A DNA stretch of 32,499 nucleotides from Methanobrevibacter sp. (GCA_030539935.1 JAUNXF010000007.1:1-32499), one strand, 5' to 3'. Counted from the first letter of the stretch, positions 8,842 through 17,062 are shown. Notes: generated by a model not told the origin, from the sequence alone. Program-made: numbers and translations.

Positions 8842-9070
8842 AGCTCGTTCCGCTATGACAATAAATATTGGAAAAGCTGGTGTTAATGACAATGTTATTG
8901 AAGAGATTAAACGTCAGTTAAAATCCAATCCTATTATTAAATTACGATTTGCAAAAAACGTTGCAAGAAATAAAGATGATTTAATAAGCAACATTGTTGA
9001 AGGCACTAAATCCCAACTTATTGACGTTAGAGGAAATGTTGCTGTTATTTATAAAAAGCAATCCAATTAG
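8804..9070 (+). CDS. YhbY-type RNA-binding protein (CRM domain)
   Basis: An 88-residue single CRM-domain protein. The family binds ribosomal or intron RNA, and bacterial YhbY associates with large-subunit precursors. Visible signatures are an N-terminal LSKKEIMNEARS helix, the NIGKAGVNDNVIEEIKRQL segment with the GxxG-like turn, KLRFAKN, and the closing strand IDVRGNVAVIYKK. The start codon is TTG at 8804 with a strong AGGAGAG site at 8791-8797, inside the upstream RNase P gene. The first ATG lies ten codons later and would cut the domain. Overlap with rnp4 and the run into S19e suggest one transcript for ribosome/tRNA maturation genes. The role in archaea is inferred. Confidence 0.88.
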   Translation: MTLTLSKKEIMNEARSAMTINIGKAGVNDNVIEEIKRQLKSNPIIKLRFAKNVARNKDDLISNIVEGTKSQLIDVRGNVAVIYKKQSN

Positions 9071-9151
9071 ATCATTCGCTTAGAGTTACAGACACCAGTC
9101 TTAGGTGAGTGAGAAGGTTGGATTAGAAACATATTAATTGGAGAAAATTAT

Positions 9152-9592
9152 ATGACAACTGTATTTGATGTTCCTGCAGAGTTATTAATTAACACTATTG
9201 CAGATGAATTTAGAGATAATAATGATAAAATTGTTGCCCCTGAATGGACAAAACTTGTTAAAACTGGTGTTCACAAAGAAAGAAAACCAGAAAACATCGA
9301 CTGGTGGTATGTAAGATGCGCTTCTATCTTAAGAAGAGTTTATATTGATGGACCAGTTGGAGTAAGAAGTTTAAGAACCTTCTACGGTGGTAAAAAAGAC
9401 AGAGGAGTTAACCCTGAAAAATTCAGAAAAGGTAGTGGCTCTATTGTAAGAGTAGCTTTACATCAATTAGAAGCTGCAGGTTATGTAGAAAAAGTCGATG
9501 CTGGAAGAATTATTACTCCGCAAGGTAGATCTTTCTTAGATAATACTTCTGCTGAATTAATTAAAGATATTCCAGAACTTTCAAAATATTAA
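9152..9592 (+). CDS. rps19e: 30S ribosomal protein S19e
   Basis: A 146-residue small-subunit protein, eS19. Recognisable blocks are PAELLINTIADEFRD at the start, APEWTKLVKTGVHKERKP, WWYVRCASILRRVYIDGPVGV (the conserved winged-helix core with the RxASILR motif), the GGKKDRG turn, and GSGSIVRVALHQLEAAGYVEK. In eukaryotes eS19 is needed for small-subunit rRNA maturation. GGAGA lies seven bases before the ATG. It follows the YhbY-like gene by 81 bp and precedes the PDCD5-type gene by 93 bp, an order usual for euryarchaeal S19e-PDCD5 clusters. Confidence 0.96.
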   Translation: MTTVFDVPAELLINTIADEFRDNNDKIVAPEWTKLVKTGVHKERKPENIDWWYVRCASILRRVYIDGPVGVRSLRTFYGGKKDRGVNPEKFRKGSGSIVRVALHQLEAAGYVEKVDAGRIITPQGRSFLDNTSAELIKDIPELSKY

Positions 9593-9685
9593 GTAAAATT
9601 TAAGATTAGAATTGATCATGGAATATTTTCAGATGTTTATTTATGATTGATTCAATGGAAATAATTTATATTAATGGGGATTATT

Positions 9686-10048
9686 ATGAGTGAACTTGAT
9701 GAAATACGCAAAAGACGTATGGCTGAATTACAACAGCAAGCGGCGATGAATGCTGACCCACAACAAATTGCACAGCAACAGATGGCACAGCAGCAAGCTG
9801 CTCAACAGCAAGCAGAAATGGAAGCGCAATTGAAACAGGCTATGAAGCAAATTTTGACTCCTGAAGCTCGTGGAAGATTGGACAATTTAAGATTGACCAA
9901 GCCAGATCTCGTTCGAAATATTGAAATTCAATTGCTTCAATCAGCTCAAGCAGGTTCTCTTAGAGGAAAAGTAACTGATGAACAACTAAAAGTCTTACTT
10001 AAAAATCTCATGGGTCAAAAAAGGGAGATTCATATTACAAGAAGGTAA
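9686..10048 (+). CDS. PDCD5-family DNA-binding protein
   Basis: A 120-residue homologue of human PDCD5 (TFAR19), a small helical-bundle protein with nucleic-acid-binding properties. The N-terminal MSELDEIRKRRMAELQQQ is followed by an Ala/Gln/Met-rich helix (residues ~20-50), then the conserved core ILTPEARGRLDNLRLTKPDL and the closing LLQSAQAGSLRGKVTDEQL. An upstream in-frame ATG (9674) exists, but GGGGA at 9677-9680 lies where a ribosome site for the ATG at 9686 should be, so 9686 is chosen. It is placed after S19e, as in other euryarchaea. The cellular function in archaea is unclear. Confidence 0.93.
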   Translation: MSELDEIRKRRMAELQQQAAMNADPQQIAQQQMAQQQAAQQQAEMEAQLKQAMKQILTPEARGRLDNLRLTKPDLVRNIEIQLLQSAQAGSLRGKVTDEQLKVLLKNLMGQKREIHITRR

Positions 10049-10118
10049 TTGGATCTTATAGAGCAAAGCTCAGACCCTTAAGTTTTTAAATGGCCCTTTA
10101 CTATCAAATTTTGATAAA

Positions 10119-10709
10119 ATGAAAGCTTGTGTTCTTTATAGTGGTGGCAAGGACAGCTCATTGATGGGATTTATTCTCAATCAGCTTGGTTTTGATGTTG
10201 AACTTGTTACTGCCAACTTCGGTGTATATGATTCATTTCATCCAGCTTTAAAGTCTGCAGAGTCCATTGGTTTAAAGCATAGGGTTTTAAACTTGGATGT
10301 TTCAATTTTGGAAAAGGCTGTGGATATGATTATGGAGGACGGATTTCCTAATGATGGAATAAAATATCTCCATGAGGCTGTTGTTGAAGAGGTTGCAAAT
10401 CATTACGATCTTGTTGCTGACGGCACAAGAAGGGATGACAAGACACCTAAACTCAATAGAAATCAGATTAGAAGTTTAGAGGATAGAAAAAATGTCCAAT
10501 ACATGAATTTGGACAGTTTTGGCTATAAGACCATCAAATATCTTGTAGGCAATCTTTTTGAATTGAAGCATGAGAAAAGCAATAAGGATACAAGTTCCGA
10601 TTATGAGGTTGAAATCCGCATTCTGATTGATAAGAAAGGAGGAAATTCATCTGAAATTTTTCCAGAGCATTATCAAACAAATGTGATTGGATTAAAAAAC
10701 AATGAATGA
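10119..10709 (+). CDS. PP-loop ATPase, predicted nucleotide- or tRNA-modifying (COG2117-like)
   Basis: A 196-residue protein opening with the PP-loop S8-G-G-K-D-S-S, which binds the pyrophosphate of ATP in N-type ATP pyrophosphatases (QueC, TtcA, MnmA, asparagine synthase relatives). Other conserved-looking parts are VTANFGVYDS, DLVADGTRRDDKTPKLNRNQIRSLEDR and a charged C-terminal third. No Cys-rich metal site for QueC or TtcA activity is present, so the substrate is unknown. The start is fixed by the PP-loop, although no good ribosome site precedes it. It lies 70 bp after the PDCD5-type gene and 75 bp before rpl39e, within the ribosomal cluster. A role in RNA modification is only an inference from context. 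Confidence 0.8.
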   Translation: MKACVLYSGGKDSSLMGFILNQLGFDVELVTANFGVYDSFHPALKSAESIGLKHRVLNLDVSILEKAVDMIMEDGFPNDGIKYLHEAVVEEVANHYDLVADGTRRDDKTPKLNRNQIRSLEDRKNVQYMNLDSFGYKTIKYLVGNLFELKHEKSNKDTSSDYEVEIRILIDKKGGNSSEIFPEHYQTNVIGLKNNE

Positions 10710-10784
10710 CTTTGTTCAAGGGTTATTAGAATTAATTAAATTATTTTTCAAAATATCAAATTTATAATTATTCGCGGTGAAAAA

Positions 10785-10940
10785 ATGAGTAGAAACAAAC
10801 CATTAGCTAAAAAATTAAGAATGGCTAAAGCTAATAAAAAAAACAGAAGAATCCCTATATGGGCTTATTCTAAAACTCAACGTAAATTAAGATACAGACC
10901 TAAACCTAGACATTGGAGAAGAAATGATCTTAAAATATAG
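10785..10940 (+). CDS. rpl39e: 50S ribosomal protein L39e
   Basis: A 51-residue, highly basic large-subunit protein (eL39) lying near the peptide exit tunnel. The sequence [19 protein letters not shown]..., then [17 protein letters not shown] and ending [13 protein letters not shown], is a full-length family match. GCGGTGA sits four bases before the ATG. The next gene, L31e, starts 11 bp after the stop, as is usual for the L39e-L31e pair. Confidence 0.97.
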   Translation: MSRNKPLAKKLRMAKANKKNRRIPIWAYSKTQRKLRYRPKPRHWRRNDLKI

Positions 10941-10951
10941 GGGTGTTTAAT

Positions 10952-11212
10952 ATGGCAGAAGAATTAGAAAGAACTTATGTTATTCCACTTAGAAAAGTTA
11001 AAAATGTTAAAAGAACCATCAGAGCTCCTAGAGCTATTAGAGAAGTTCAAAACTTTTTAATGAAACATATGAAAGCGGAAGAAGTTAAACTTGACGCTTC
11101 TATTAATGAATTTATTTGGGAAAGAGGAATTCAAAAGATTCCATCCAAAGTAAAAGTAAACGCTGTAAAAGATGAGGAAGGTATTGTTAAAGCAACTTTA
11201 GCGGAAAACTAA
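10952..11212 (+). CDS. rpl31e: 50S ribosomal protein L31e
   Basis: An 86-residue large-subunit protein (eL31). The core [20 protein letters not shown], then [20 protein letters not shown] and [19 protein letters not shown] are family hallmarks, including the WxRG element. An upstream in-frame start at 10943 would add MFN, but GGGTG at 10941-10945 is the ribosome site for the ATG at 10952. It is translated with rpl39e. The aIF6 gene follows after 174 bp that contain a probable promoter. Confidence 0.97.
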   Translation: MAEELERTYVIPLRKVKNVKRTIRAPRAIREVQNFLMKHMKAEEVKLDASINEFIWERGIQKIPSKVKVNAVKDEEGIVKATLAEN

Positions 11213-11282
11213 TTTTGCTTCCACTATTTTTAATCATCTTTACAATATATTAAAAATATTTTATAAGAAGTATTCAATTCCC

Positions 11283-11345
11283 TATAAATGTTTAAGTGTC
11301 TTAGCTGTCCATGCTTATGGCTCTTAAGAATGTTTAATTGCATGG
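11283..11345 (+). promoter_or_regulatory. putative promoter and leader hairpin of the aIF6 gene
   Basis: A TATA-like box (TATAAAT, 11283-11289) is followed about 25 bp later by CCATGC (11309-11314), which can pair with GCATGG (11340-11345). If transcription starts near 11310, the aIF6 mRNA would begin with a stem whose loop is 25 nt. This is inferred from spacing only. Confidence 0.35.
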
Positions 11346-11386
11346 GATGAATATTTTTTAAATTAATCTTATAGAAGGAATAAATT

Positions 11387-12064
11387 ATGCTGAAAAGAAT
11401 AAATTTAACTGGAAATCCTAATTTAGGAGTTTACATATCCGTTAATGATGAAGTAGCTATTGTTCCTTTTAATCTTCCAACTGAAATGGAACCTGTGATG
11501 AAAGAGGCACTTGAAGTAGATATCATAAGGACCTCTATTGCAGGATGCAATTTGAATGGTGTTTTGTCCGCTGGAAATTCTAATGGTTTCGTTGTTTCCC
11601 CACATGCAACTGATAGGGAAATAGAAATCTTAGAGGATGCAGGATTGAATGTTGCAAGGCTTCCTGGAAAATATACTGCAGTGGGAAATATTCTTGCAGT
11701 AAACGATTATGGTGCTATGGCAGGTCCAAACATTAAGGAAGAAACTGTTAAAGTCATTGAAGATACTTTAAAGGTTCCTGTTGAAATTTATCAATTTGCT
11801 GACTCTAAAATAGTTGGTTCAGCAAGCATAGTTACTAATAAAGGTGCTCTTTTACACAGAGACACCTTATCTGACGAACTTGAACATGTTGAAGGGTTCT
11901 TTAAGGTAGAAGCCAATATTGGAACTGTATGCAAGGGCATGCCTCTTGTTGGAGCATGCGGAATTGCCAATTCTAATGGAGTTATGGTTGGCGAACACAC
12001 TACAGGTCCTGAAATGGCTAGAATTGAAGAGGCATTAGGCTTCTTGGATTTCGGTGATTTTTAA
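11387..12064 (+). CDS. eif6: translation initiation factor 6 (aIF6)
   Basis: A 225-residue homologue of eIF6, which binds the large subunit and stops it joining the small one too early. The pentein fold is visible as five repeats, each around a 'N.NG...S' turn: AGCNLNGVLSAGNSNGFVVSPH, VNDYGAMAGPNI, VTNKGALLHRDT, CGIANSNGVMVGEHTTGPEM. Length equals the archaeal norm. AGAAGGA precedes the ATG. The order L39e-L31e-aIF6-LX-prefoldin alpha-FtsY is conserved in many euryarchaea and places it in the ribosome biogenesis set. Confidence 0.97.
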   Translation: MLKRINLTGNPNLGVYISVNDEVAIVPFNLPTEMEPVMKEALEVDIIRTSIAGCNLNGVLSAGNSNGFVVSPHATDREIEILEDAGLNVARLPGKYTAVGNILAVNDYGAMAGPNIKEETVKVIEDTLKVPVEIYQFADSKIVGSASIVTNKGALLHRDTLSDELEHVEGFFKVEANIGTVCKGMPLVGACGIANSNGVMVGEHTTGPEMARIEEALGFLDFGDF

Positions 12065-12171
12065 TTCATCATTGTTTAAAGGATATGTTATGTATAATTG
12101 CTTATTATATTCATAATATCAATTATTATAGTTTAGATGATTAATTATAGTATTATTAGGAAGGGATTCTT

Positions 12172-12396
12172 ATGTTAACAAAAATTTATAGAATTAAAGG
12201 TAGCTTCGTAATGGGTAGTGAAACACAAGTTTTCACTAAAGAATTTAGAGCAGTCAAAGAAGAAGATCTTTATGAAAAACTTTATTCCATTTTCGGAAGT
12301 AAACATGGAATTAAAAGAAGTCAAATTAAAATTGACTCCATTGAAGAAATTTCTGAGGATGAAGTAGAAGATCACATTGTAAAAGCAATCATCTAA
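12172..12396 (+). CDS. rpl18a: 50S ribosomal protein LX (L18Ae)
   Basis: A 74-residue archaeal LX protein, homologous to one domain of eukaryotic eL20 (L18a). The blocks IYRIKGSFVMGSETQVFTKE, YEKLYSIFGSKHGIKRSQIKI and the closing IDSIEEISEDEVED match the family. GGAAGGGA lies six bases before the ATG. The prefoldin gene starts 29 bp downstream, so the two are likely on one transcript. Confidence 0.95.
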   Translation: MLTKIYRIKGSFVMGSETQVFTKEFRAVKEEDLYEKLYSIFGSKHGIKRSQIKIDSIEEISEDEVEDHIVKAII

Positions 12397-12425
12397 TTGC
12401 ACAATAAAAATCTTAAGGTGTTAAA

Positions 12426-12854
12426 ATGGAAGACCAGCAAAAATTACAACAGATTTTAGCACAGCTTGAAGTTTACAAATCCCAGTCTGAGTTATATCAA
12501 ACTCAAATTGATGCGGTTCAAACTTCCCTTGCTGAAATTAAAATTTTAGAATCTACATTAGATGATATAAGTGGTAAAGACACTGTTGAGACTTTAGTGC
12601 CTCTCGGTGCTGGCTCCTTCATTAATGCAGAGATTAAAAATGAAAATAAAGTTATCATGAGTCTTGGTTCTGGTGTAGCTGTATCTAAAACTTTTGAAGA
12701 AGCTAAAGTTACTACTGCTGAGCAGAAAAAAGAACTTGAAGATACCTTGGATAAATTATTTGCAGATTTACAACAAATCACTAATATTGTAGCTCAGCTT
12801 TCTCCTCAAGCTGAACAATTAATGCAAAAACTTCAATCTCAAGGAAGGATGTAA
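12426..12854 (+). CDS. pfdA: prefoldin subunit alpha
   Basis: A 142-residue subunit of the hexameric chaperone that holds unfolded proteins between coiled-coil tentacles. Two long heptad helices (about residues 1-45 and 95-140) flank a beta-hairpin core with LVPLGAGSFINAEIKN and VIMSLGSGVAVSKTFEEA, the alpha-subunit signature. GGTG lies six bases before the ATG (TAAGGTGTTAAAATG). It is the last gene before a spacer with a terminator-like hairpin, so it probably ends the LX transcript. Confidence 0.96.
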   Translation: MEDQQKLQQILAQLEVYKSQSELYQTQIDAVQTSLAEIKILESTLDDISGKDTVETLVPLGAGSFINAEIKNENKVIMSLGSGVAVSKTFEEAKVTTAEQKKELEDTLDKLFADLQQITNIVAQLSPQAEQLMQKLQSQGRM

Positions 12855-12860
12855 TTCATC

Positions 12861-12898
12861 CAAGCTTTTATGAAAAGTTCAAGCTTTTATGAGAAGTT
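12861..12898. repeat. 19-bp tandem duplication after pfdA
   Basis: CAAGCTTTTATGAAAAGTT (12861-12879) is repeated immediately as CAAGCTTTTATGAGAAGTT (12880-12898), one mismatch. Each unit begins with CAAGCTTTT, the same opening seen in the 44-bp element at 21498 and 26386. Confidence 0.75.
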
Positions 12899-12951
12899 TG
12901 TTTAAAATATTTGCACCGGTTGTTTTCATGGCTGCTGCTTAAATATTTTCT

Positions 12952-12984
12952 AAACTTTTTTAAAAGTTTCTTTTTTATTTTTTT
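12952..12984 (+). terminator. terminator downstream of pfdA
   Basis: AAACTTTT (12952-12959) and AAAAGTTT (12962-12969) pair perfectly around a TT centre. C, six T, A and seven T follow. It lies about 100 bp after the pfdA stop. Confidence 0.55.
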
Positions 12985-13273
12985 CTTTTTGATTTCAGAG
13001 CATATTCTCTATTTTTTTAGTTAAATTATCTTTTTTTATTTAATTTCTAATTTTTAACTGGTCGTATTGCTTTTAATTTTCAATGCTATTTTTTTAAAAT
13101 TTTAAAACGAATCGTATATTTCTTATTTAAAATAAGTAAGTTTATTAATTTTTAAATATAAAAATAATTATTGATATAAATATTCACAATATATTTGAGT
13201 AATATTTAAAGAATCTTTATGGAACTTTTTAAAGATTTTAAAACATAACACTTATTATTAGGCAGGGATAAAC
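12985..13273. other. rest of the pfdA-ftsY spacer
   Basis: The whole pfdA-ftsY spacer is 419 bp (12855-13273); its first part holds the 19-bp repeat and the terminator listed above. The remainder is T-rich then A/T-rich. A 7+7 inverted repeat at 13117-13131 (CTTATTT/AAATAAG) and a looser pair AATCTTT/AAAGATT near 13211-13235 lie upstream of ftsY. I see no gene. Confidence 0.4.
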
Positions 13274-14776
13274 TTGTTTGATTCATTAAAGAAAAAATTT
13301 GCTGATGCAAGTGGTAAATTAAGAAATAAAGTCGAAGATGATGCTAAAAAAGAAAATAATGTAGAATTGCTTGAGGAATCTATTGAAGAATCTGTTGAAG
13401 AGTCTTTTGAAGATATTGAGGAAATTCCTGAAAGCGAATCTTCAGAGTCTGAAGAGCTTGAAGGTGAATCTTCAGAACTTGAATCTGTTGAAGAGTCTGA
13501 AGAGCTTGAAGATGAAGATGAGTTTGATGATTCAGAAGAAATTTCCGAAGAGGAATTGGATGAAATGTTAGAGGCTTCCTTAGAGGAAGATTCTGAGGAT
13601 AAAAATAAAAAAGAAAAGTCTACCTTCTTCGGTTTCTTAAAAAGAGATAAAAAAGATGATGTAAAAGAGGTGTCTGAGGATCTTGAAGATGAAGAGGGAT
13701 TCGAAGACATTGAAGAATCTAAAGAAGAAACTGAAGATCTGGCTGAGGATGAATCTTCTGAGCTTGAATCTGTTGAAGAGTCTGAAGAGATTGATGAAGT
13801 GGAAGAGGAATCCAAGAAATCTAAACGTTCCCTATTCCGTCGTAAAAAGAAAGAGGATTCTGATGATGATTCCAAGGATGAAGAGAAAAAGGAAAAGTCT
13901 GGCGGATTCCTATCATTCATTAAGGAAAAATCCATATCTGAAGATGATGTGGAGGACATCTTGTTTGAATTGGAATTGGGCCTCTTGGAATCAGATGTTG
14001 CAATGGATGTTTCAAGCGTTGTAGTCGAGTCTGTTAAGAATGACCTTGTCGGTCAAAAAATCAAAAGAAGCAGTGACATTGAGGCGTATACCTATGAGGC
14101 ACTTAAAAATGCAGTGGCTAAGATTATAGACATTGAAGGCAAGTCAATGACTGAATTGCTTGAAGAGAAGGTTGCCCAAGGGGAACCTCTTGTTGTAATG
14201 CTTGTAGGTATTAACGGTACTGGAAAAACCACCACTATCGGTAAATTGGCTAACTATTACATTAAAAAAGGTTACACCCCAGTTATTGCTGCATCAGATA
14301 CATTTAGGGCAGGAGCTATTGAACAGGTGGCTTTCCATGCAGACAATTTGGATGTCAAGCTAATCAAGCATGAAAAGGGATCTGACCCTGCAGCTGTTGC
14401 GTTTGATGCCGTTCAGCATGCCAAGGCTAAAGGAAAAGAGCTTGTTCTAATTGACACTGCTGGAAGAATGCAGACAAACACCAACTTGATGGATGAGATG
14501 AAAAAGATTCGCAGAGTCTCTAAACCTGATTTGGTCATATTTGTAGGTGATGCATTAACAGGAAATGACGCAACTGAACAGGCAAGAAAATTCAATGAGG
14601 CCATTGATATAGATGGTGTCATACTTACAAAGGCAGATGCCGATTCAAAAGGTGGTGCTGCACTTTCCGTTGGCTATATAATTAAAAAGCCAATCTTCTT
14701 CTTAGGTATGGGACAATCTTATGATGACATTAAGGAATATGATGCTGATTGGATGTTAGAGCAGATATTCTCTTAA
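13274..14776 (+). CDS. ftsY: signal recognition particle receptor FtsY
   Basis: A 500-residue SRP receptor GTPase that docks SRP-bound ribosomes at the membrane. The start is a TTG at 13274 with AGGCAGGGAT upstream, giving MFDSLKKKFADA, a basic amphipathic helix typical of the FtsY N-terminus. Residues ~30-205 are an unusually long acidic Glu/Ser/Asp region, broken by basic patches (FLKRDKKDD, KRSLFRRKKK) and containing a near-exact internal duplication. The N domain begins near residue 210, then the G domain: GINGTGKTT near 312, DTFRAGA, DTAGRMQTN near 393, TKADADSKGG near 452, and the closing GMGQSYDDIKEYDADWM. Archaeal FtsY usually has a shorter acidic A region. It follows pfdA, as in other euryarchaea, but a 419-bp spacer suggests its own promoter. 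Confidence 0.96.
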   Translation: MFDSLKKKFADASGKLRNKVEDDAKKENNVELLEESIEESVEESFEDIEEIPESESSESEELEGESSELESVEESEELEDEDEFDDSEEISEEELDEMLEASLEEDSEDKNKKEKSTFFGFLKRDKKDDVKEVSEDLEDEEGFEDIEESKEETEDLAEDESSELESVEESEEIDEVEEESKKSKRSLFRRKKKEDSDDDSKDEEKKEKSGGFLSFIKEKSISEDDVEDILFELELGLLESDVAMDVSSVVVESVKNDLVGQKIKRSSDIEAYTYEALKNAVAKIIDIEGKSMTELLEEKVAQGEPLVVMLVGINGTGKTTTIGKLANYYIKKGYTPVIAASDTFRAGAIEQVAFHADNLDVKLIKHEKGSDPAAVAFDAVQHAKAKGKELVLIDTAGRMQTNTNLMDEMKKIRRVSKPDLVIFVGDALTGNDATEQARKFNEAIDIDGVILTKADADSKGGAALSVGYIIKKPIFFLGMGQSYDDIKEYDADWMLEQIFS

Positions 14777-15288
14777 ATCCCATTGTCTTCATTTTTTATT
14801 TTTAATTTTTAATTTTTCTATTTTTTTTCTTTTTTCTATTTTTAGAATTTATTTTTAATTTTTATCTTATACTTCAATAGGGGATTCTTTTTAAATTTGT
14901 ATTACTTTTTTATATTTTTTTATTTTCTATTTTTATTTTTCCTTAAATTCATTATTTGTTCGATAATATCAAAATAAATAATTTTAAATTAATTTTTATA
15001 CCTTTATTCTATTAATTGCTTAAATTTAATCAATTTTAAAGCGAAATTTAGATAATTTTAAAGTTAAATTTATATATTAATTTTATAAATATATAATATG
15101 TTACTAAGTAATAATTTTATTTAATATATTGTTTAATTTATTAAATGGAGTGTTTTTGCTTAATATATTATTGAACGATTTCTAATTTTTATTTTGATAT
15201 CTGAATGTTTTATTTTGGATTTTTTAAAAATAAATTATTTATCGTTTAAGTCGTATTTTTTAATTTTTTTTATAAAAATGGTGTGATT
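14777..15288. other. gene-free spacer between ftsY and the nhaC-type gene
   Basis: It starts with about 170 bp of T-rich DNA, with T runs of five to nine, that could end ftsY transcription without a hairpin. It then holds the 22-bp tandem repeat at 15022-15084. TTAATATATT occurs again near 15121 and 15160. No gene is supported. Confidence 0.4.
15022..15084. repeat. 22-bp tandem repeat upstream of the nhaC-type gene
   Basis: Unit 1 (15022-15043) and unit 2 (15044-15065) share AAATTTA, then A/T/C changes, then AATTTTAAAG; a third, degraded unit starts AAATTTA at 15066. The period of 22 bp is about two helical turns, so repeated protein binding on one DNA face is possible. Confidence 0.55.
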
Positions 15289-17010
15289 ATGGAAATTGAT
15301 AGAAATTTAAAAATTGGATTGATAGTAGCTATTTCTATAATAGCTCTTTTCGTATTATCCTTGCTAATTACCAATGCACCAGCTGGAGACGATAATGCAG
15401 TTCGTTTCGGAATCTTAACTCTCTTGCCACCTCTTGTGGCTATTGCTTTAGCATTCATAACCAAAGAAACAATTCTTTCTTTGTTCATTGGGGTATTCGT
15501 TGGAGAATTCATGGTTTCCGTTAACGATTTAAACATTGTCAACTCAGCTATCAATGCATTTTTAGCAATGGGTTCTCAAATTATTTCTTGTATGGCTGAT
15601 CCATGGAATGCAGGTATTATCCTTCAATGTTTACTTATTGGTGGTATCATCCAATTGGTAACTAAGATGGGTGGTGCAAAAGCATTGGCAGATGAATTTG
15701 CTAAACGTGCTGACACTCCAAGGAAAGCTCAATTATTCACTGAACTTTTAGGATTATGTGTTTTCTTCGACGACTACGCAAACTCCTTGATTGTAGGTCC
15801 TATAATGAGACCTGTTATGGACAAACTTCACGTATCCAGAGAAAAATTAGCATTTGTAGTAGACGCAACCGCTGCTCCTGTAGCAGGTATTGCTATTATT
15901 TCCACCTGGATTGGTTTAGAACTCAGTTTAATTACCCAAGGTTTCGAATCCATTGGAATGCATGTAAGCGGATTTGGTATATTCTTGCAAACCATTCCAT
16001 TCAGGTTCTATAACATTTTAATCTTGATTTTCATTGTGATTTCCGCACTTACCTACTACGAATTCGGACCAATGAAAGAGGCAGAGAAAAAGGCTCGTGC
16101 CAGAAAAGAATCTGAACCGGTTGAATCTCTTGCAGCAACCAGCTTTGATGATGTAAAACCAGTTGACGGCATCAAATTATCCATTTGGAATGCAATCATA
16201 CCTATTGGTGTATTGATTATCGGTGCTCTTATTGCATTCTACTGGAGCGGATACACCACTATCTTAGGTGGAGAAGACAAGGCATTAATCACCTTAATGC
16301 AAAATTCCCCATTATCCTTCCAAGGTATTTTTGAAGCATTATCACAATCTGATGCATCTGTAGCATTGTTCCAAGCAGCATTGCTTGCTTCCATTGTAGC
16401 TATTGTCATGGCAGTGCTCCAAAAGATCATGACCATCGAAGAAGCTATCAGCGAATGGGTAGGCGGTATGAAAACCATCGTTATCACTGGTGTAATCTTA
16501 CTTCTCGCTTGGTCCTTAGGTGGAGTTATCGGTGACTTAGGTACTGCTGACTACTTAGTGGGCGTATTGGCAGATACAATTCCTATATTCATCTTGCCGA
16601 CCTTGATTTTCGTTTTAGGTGCTTTGATTTCCTTTGCAACTGGTACTTCATATGGTACAATGAGTATTTTAATGCCACTCACCATTCCTCTTGCTTGGGC
16701 AGTTAACCCTGAAATGGGCTTTGTAATCGTATGTACCAGTGGTGTATTGACTGGTGCTATCTTTGGTGACCACTGTTCACCAATTTCAGATACCACAATT
16801 CTATCCTCTATGGGTACAAGCTGTAACCACATTGCACACGTAAGTACTCAGATATACTATGCAATATTCGTTGCAGTAATTGCTATCGTATTCGGTTACC
16901 TCCCAGCAGGATTCGGTATTCAATGGTACATCTCAATCCCAGTTGCTATTGTAGCAATGTATGTTGGATTAAGATTACTTGGTGAAAAAGTACCTTTTGA
17001 AGAAGCTTAA
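15289..17010 (+). CDS. Na+/H+ antiporter, NhaC family
   Basis: A 573-residue inner-membrane antiporter of the NhaC family that would exchange sodium for protons or act on related cations or organic acids. About 12-13 hydrophobic segments are visible. Two family blocks stand out: CVFFDDYANSLIVGPIMRPV (about residues 157-176), with acidic residues in the membrane, and FGDHCSPISDTTILSSMGTS (about residues 489-508). A charged loop at about 260-285 is cytoplasmic. The frame is open from a GTG at 15283, but GGTGTGATT is the ribosome site for the ATG at 15289. The last codons GAA GCT TAA are duplicated in tandem just after the stop. A hairpin terminator follows. The substrate cannot be set by sequence alone: some NhaC-family members carry malate/lactate. 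Confidence 0.9.
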   Translation: MEIDRNLKIGLIVAISIIALFVLSLLITNAPAGDDNAVRFGILTLLPPLVAIALAFITKETILSLFIGVFVGEFMVSVNDLNIVNSAINAFLAMGSQIISCMADPWNAGIILQCLLIGGIIQLVTKMGGAKALADEFAKRADTPRKAQLFTELLGLCVFFDDYANSLIVGPIMRPVMDKLHVSREKLAFVVDATAAPVAGIAIISTWIGLELSLITQGFESIGMHVSGFGIFLQTIPFRFYNILILIFIVISALTYYEFGPMKEAEKKARARKESEPVESLAATSFDDVKPVDGIKLSIWNAIIPIGVLIIGALIAFYWSGYTTILGGEDKALITLMQNSPLSFQGIFEALSQSDASVALFQAALLASIVAIVMAVLQKIMTIEEAISEWVGGMKTIVITGVILLLAWSLGGVIGDLGTADYLVGVLADTIPIFILPTLIFVLGALISFATGTSYGTMSILMPLTIPLAWAVNPEMGFVIVCTSGVLTGAIFGDHCSPISDTTILSSMGTSCNHIAHVSTQIYYAIFVAVIAIVFGYLPAGFGIQWYISIPVAIVAMYVGLRLLGEKVPFEEA

Positions 17011-17019
17011 GAAGCTTAA
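17002..17019. repeat. 9-bp tandem copy of the gene end and stop
   Basis: GAAGCTTAA occurs twice head to tail (17002-17010 and 17011-17019); the first holds the last two codons and stop of the antiporter gene. The second keeps frame and ends in another TAA, giving a back-up stop. Confidence 0.7.
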
Positions 17020-17062
17020 GAAACTGCTTGAATAGCTTTATTCTATTTGAGTTTCTTTTCTT
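17018..17062 (+). terminator. hairpin terminator after the nhaC-type gene
   Basis: CTTGAATAG (17027-17035) pairs with CTATTTGAG (17043-17051), two of nine as G-U. An outer AAGAAA/TTTCTT stem adds six pairs with a three-base bulge. A long C/T tract then follows. Confidence 0.6.

Noticed and set aside
9071-9151. possible small RNA or tRNA fragment between the YhbY-like and S19e genes
   Set aside because: It has a slightly higher G content and a small AGAC/GTCT stem, but no cloverleaf, no box C/D or H/ACA motifs that I can see.
13258-13959. 233-residue Ser-rich frame on the minus strand
   Set aside because: It is the exact antisense of the Glu/Asp/Ser codons of the FtsY acidic domain; the poly-Ser product is a by-product of that composition.
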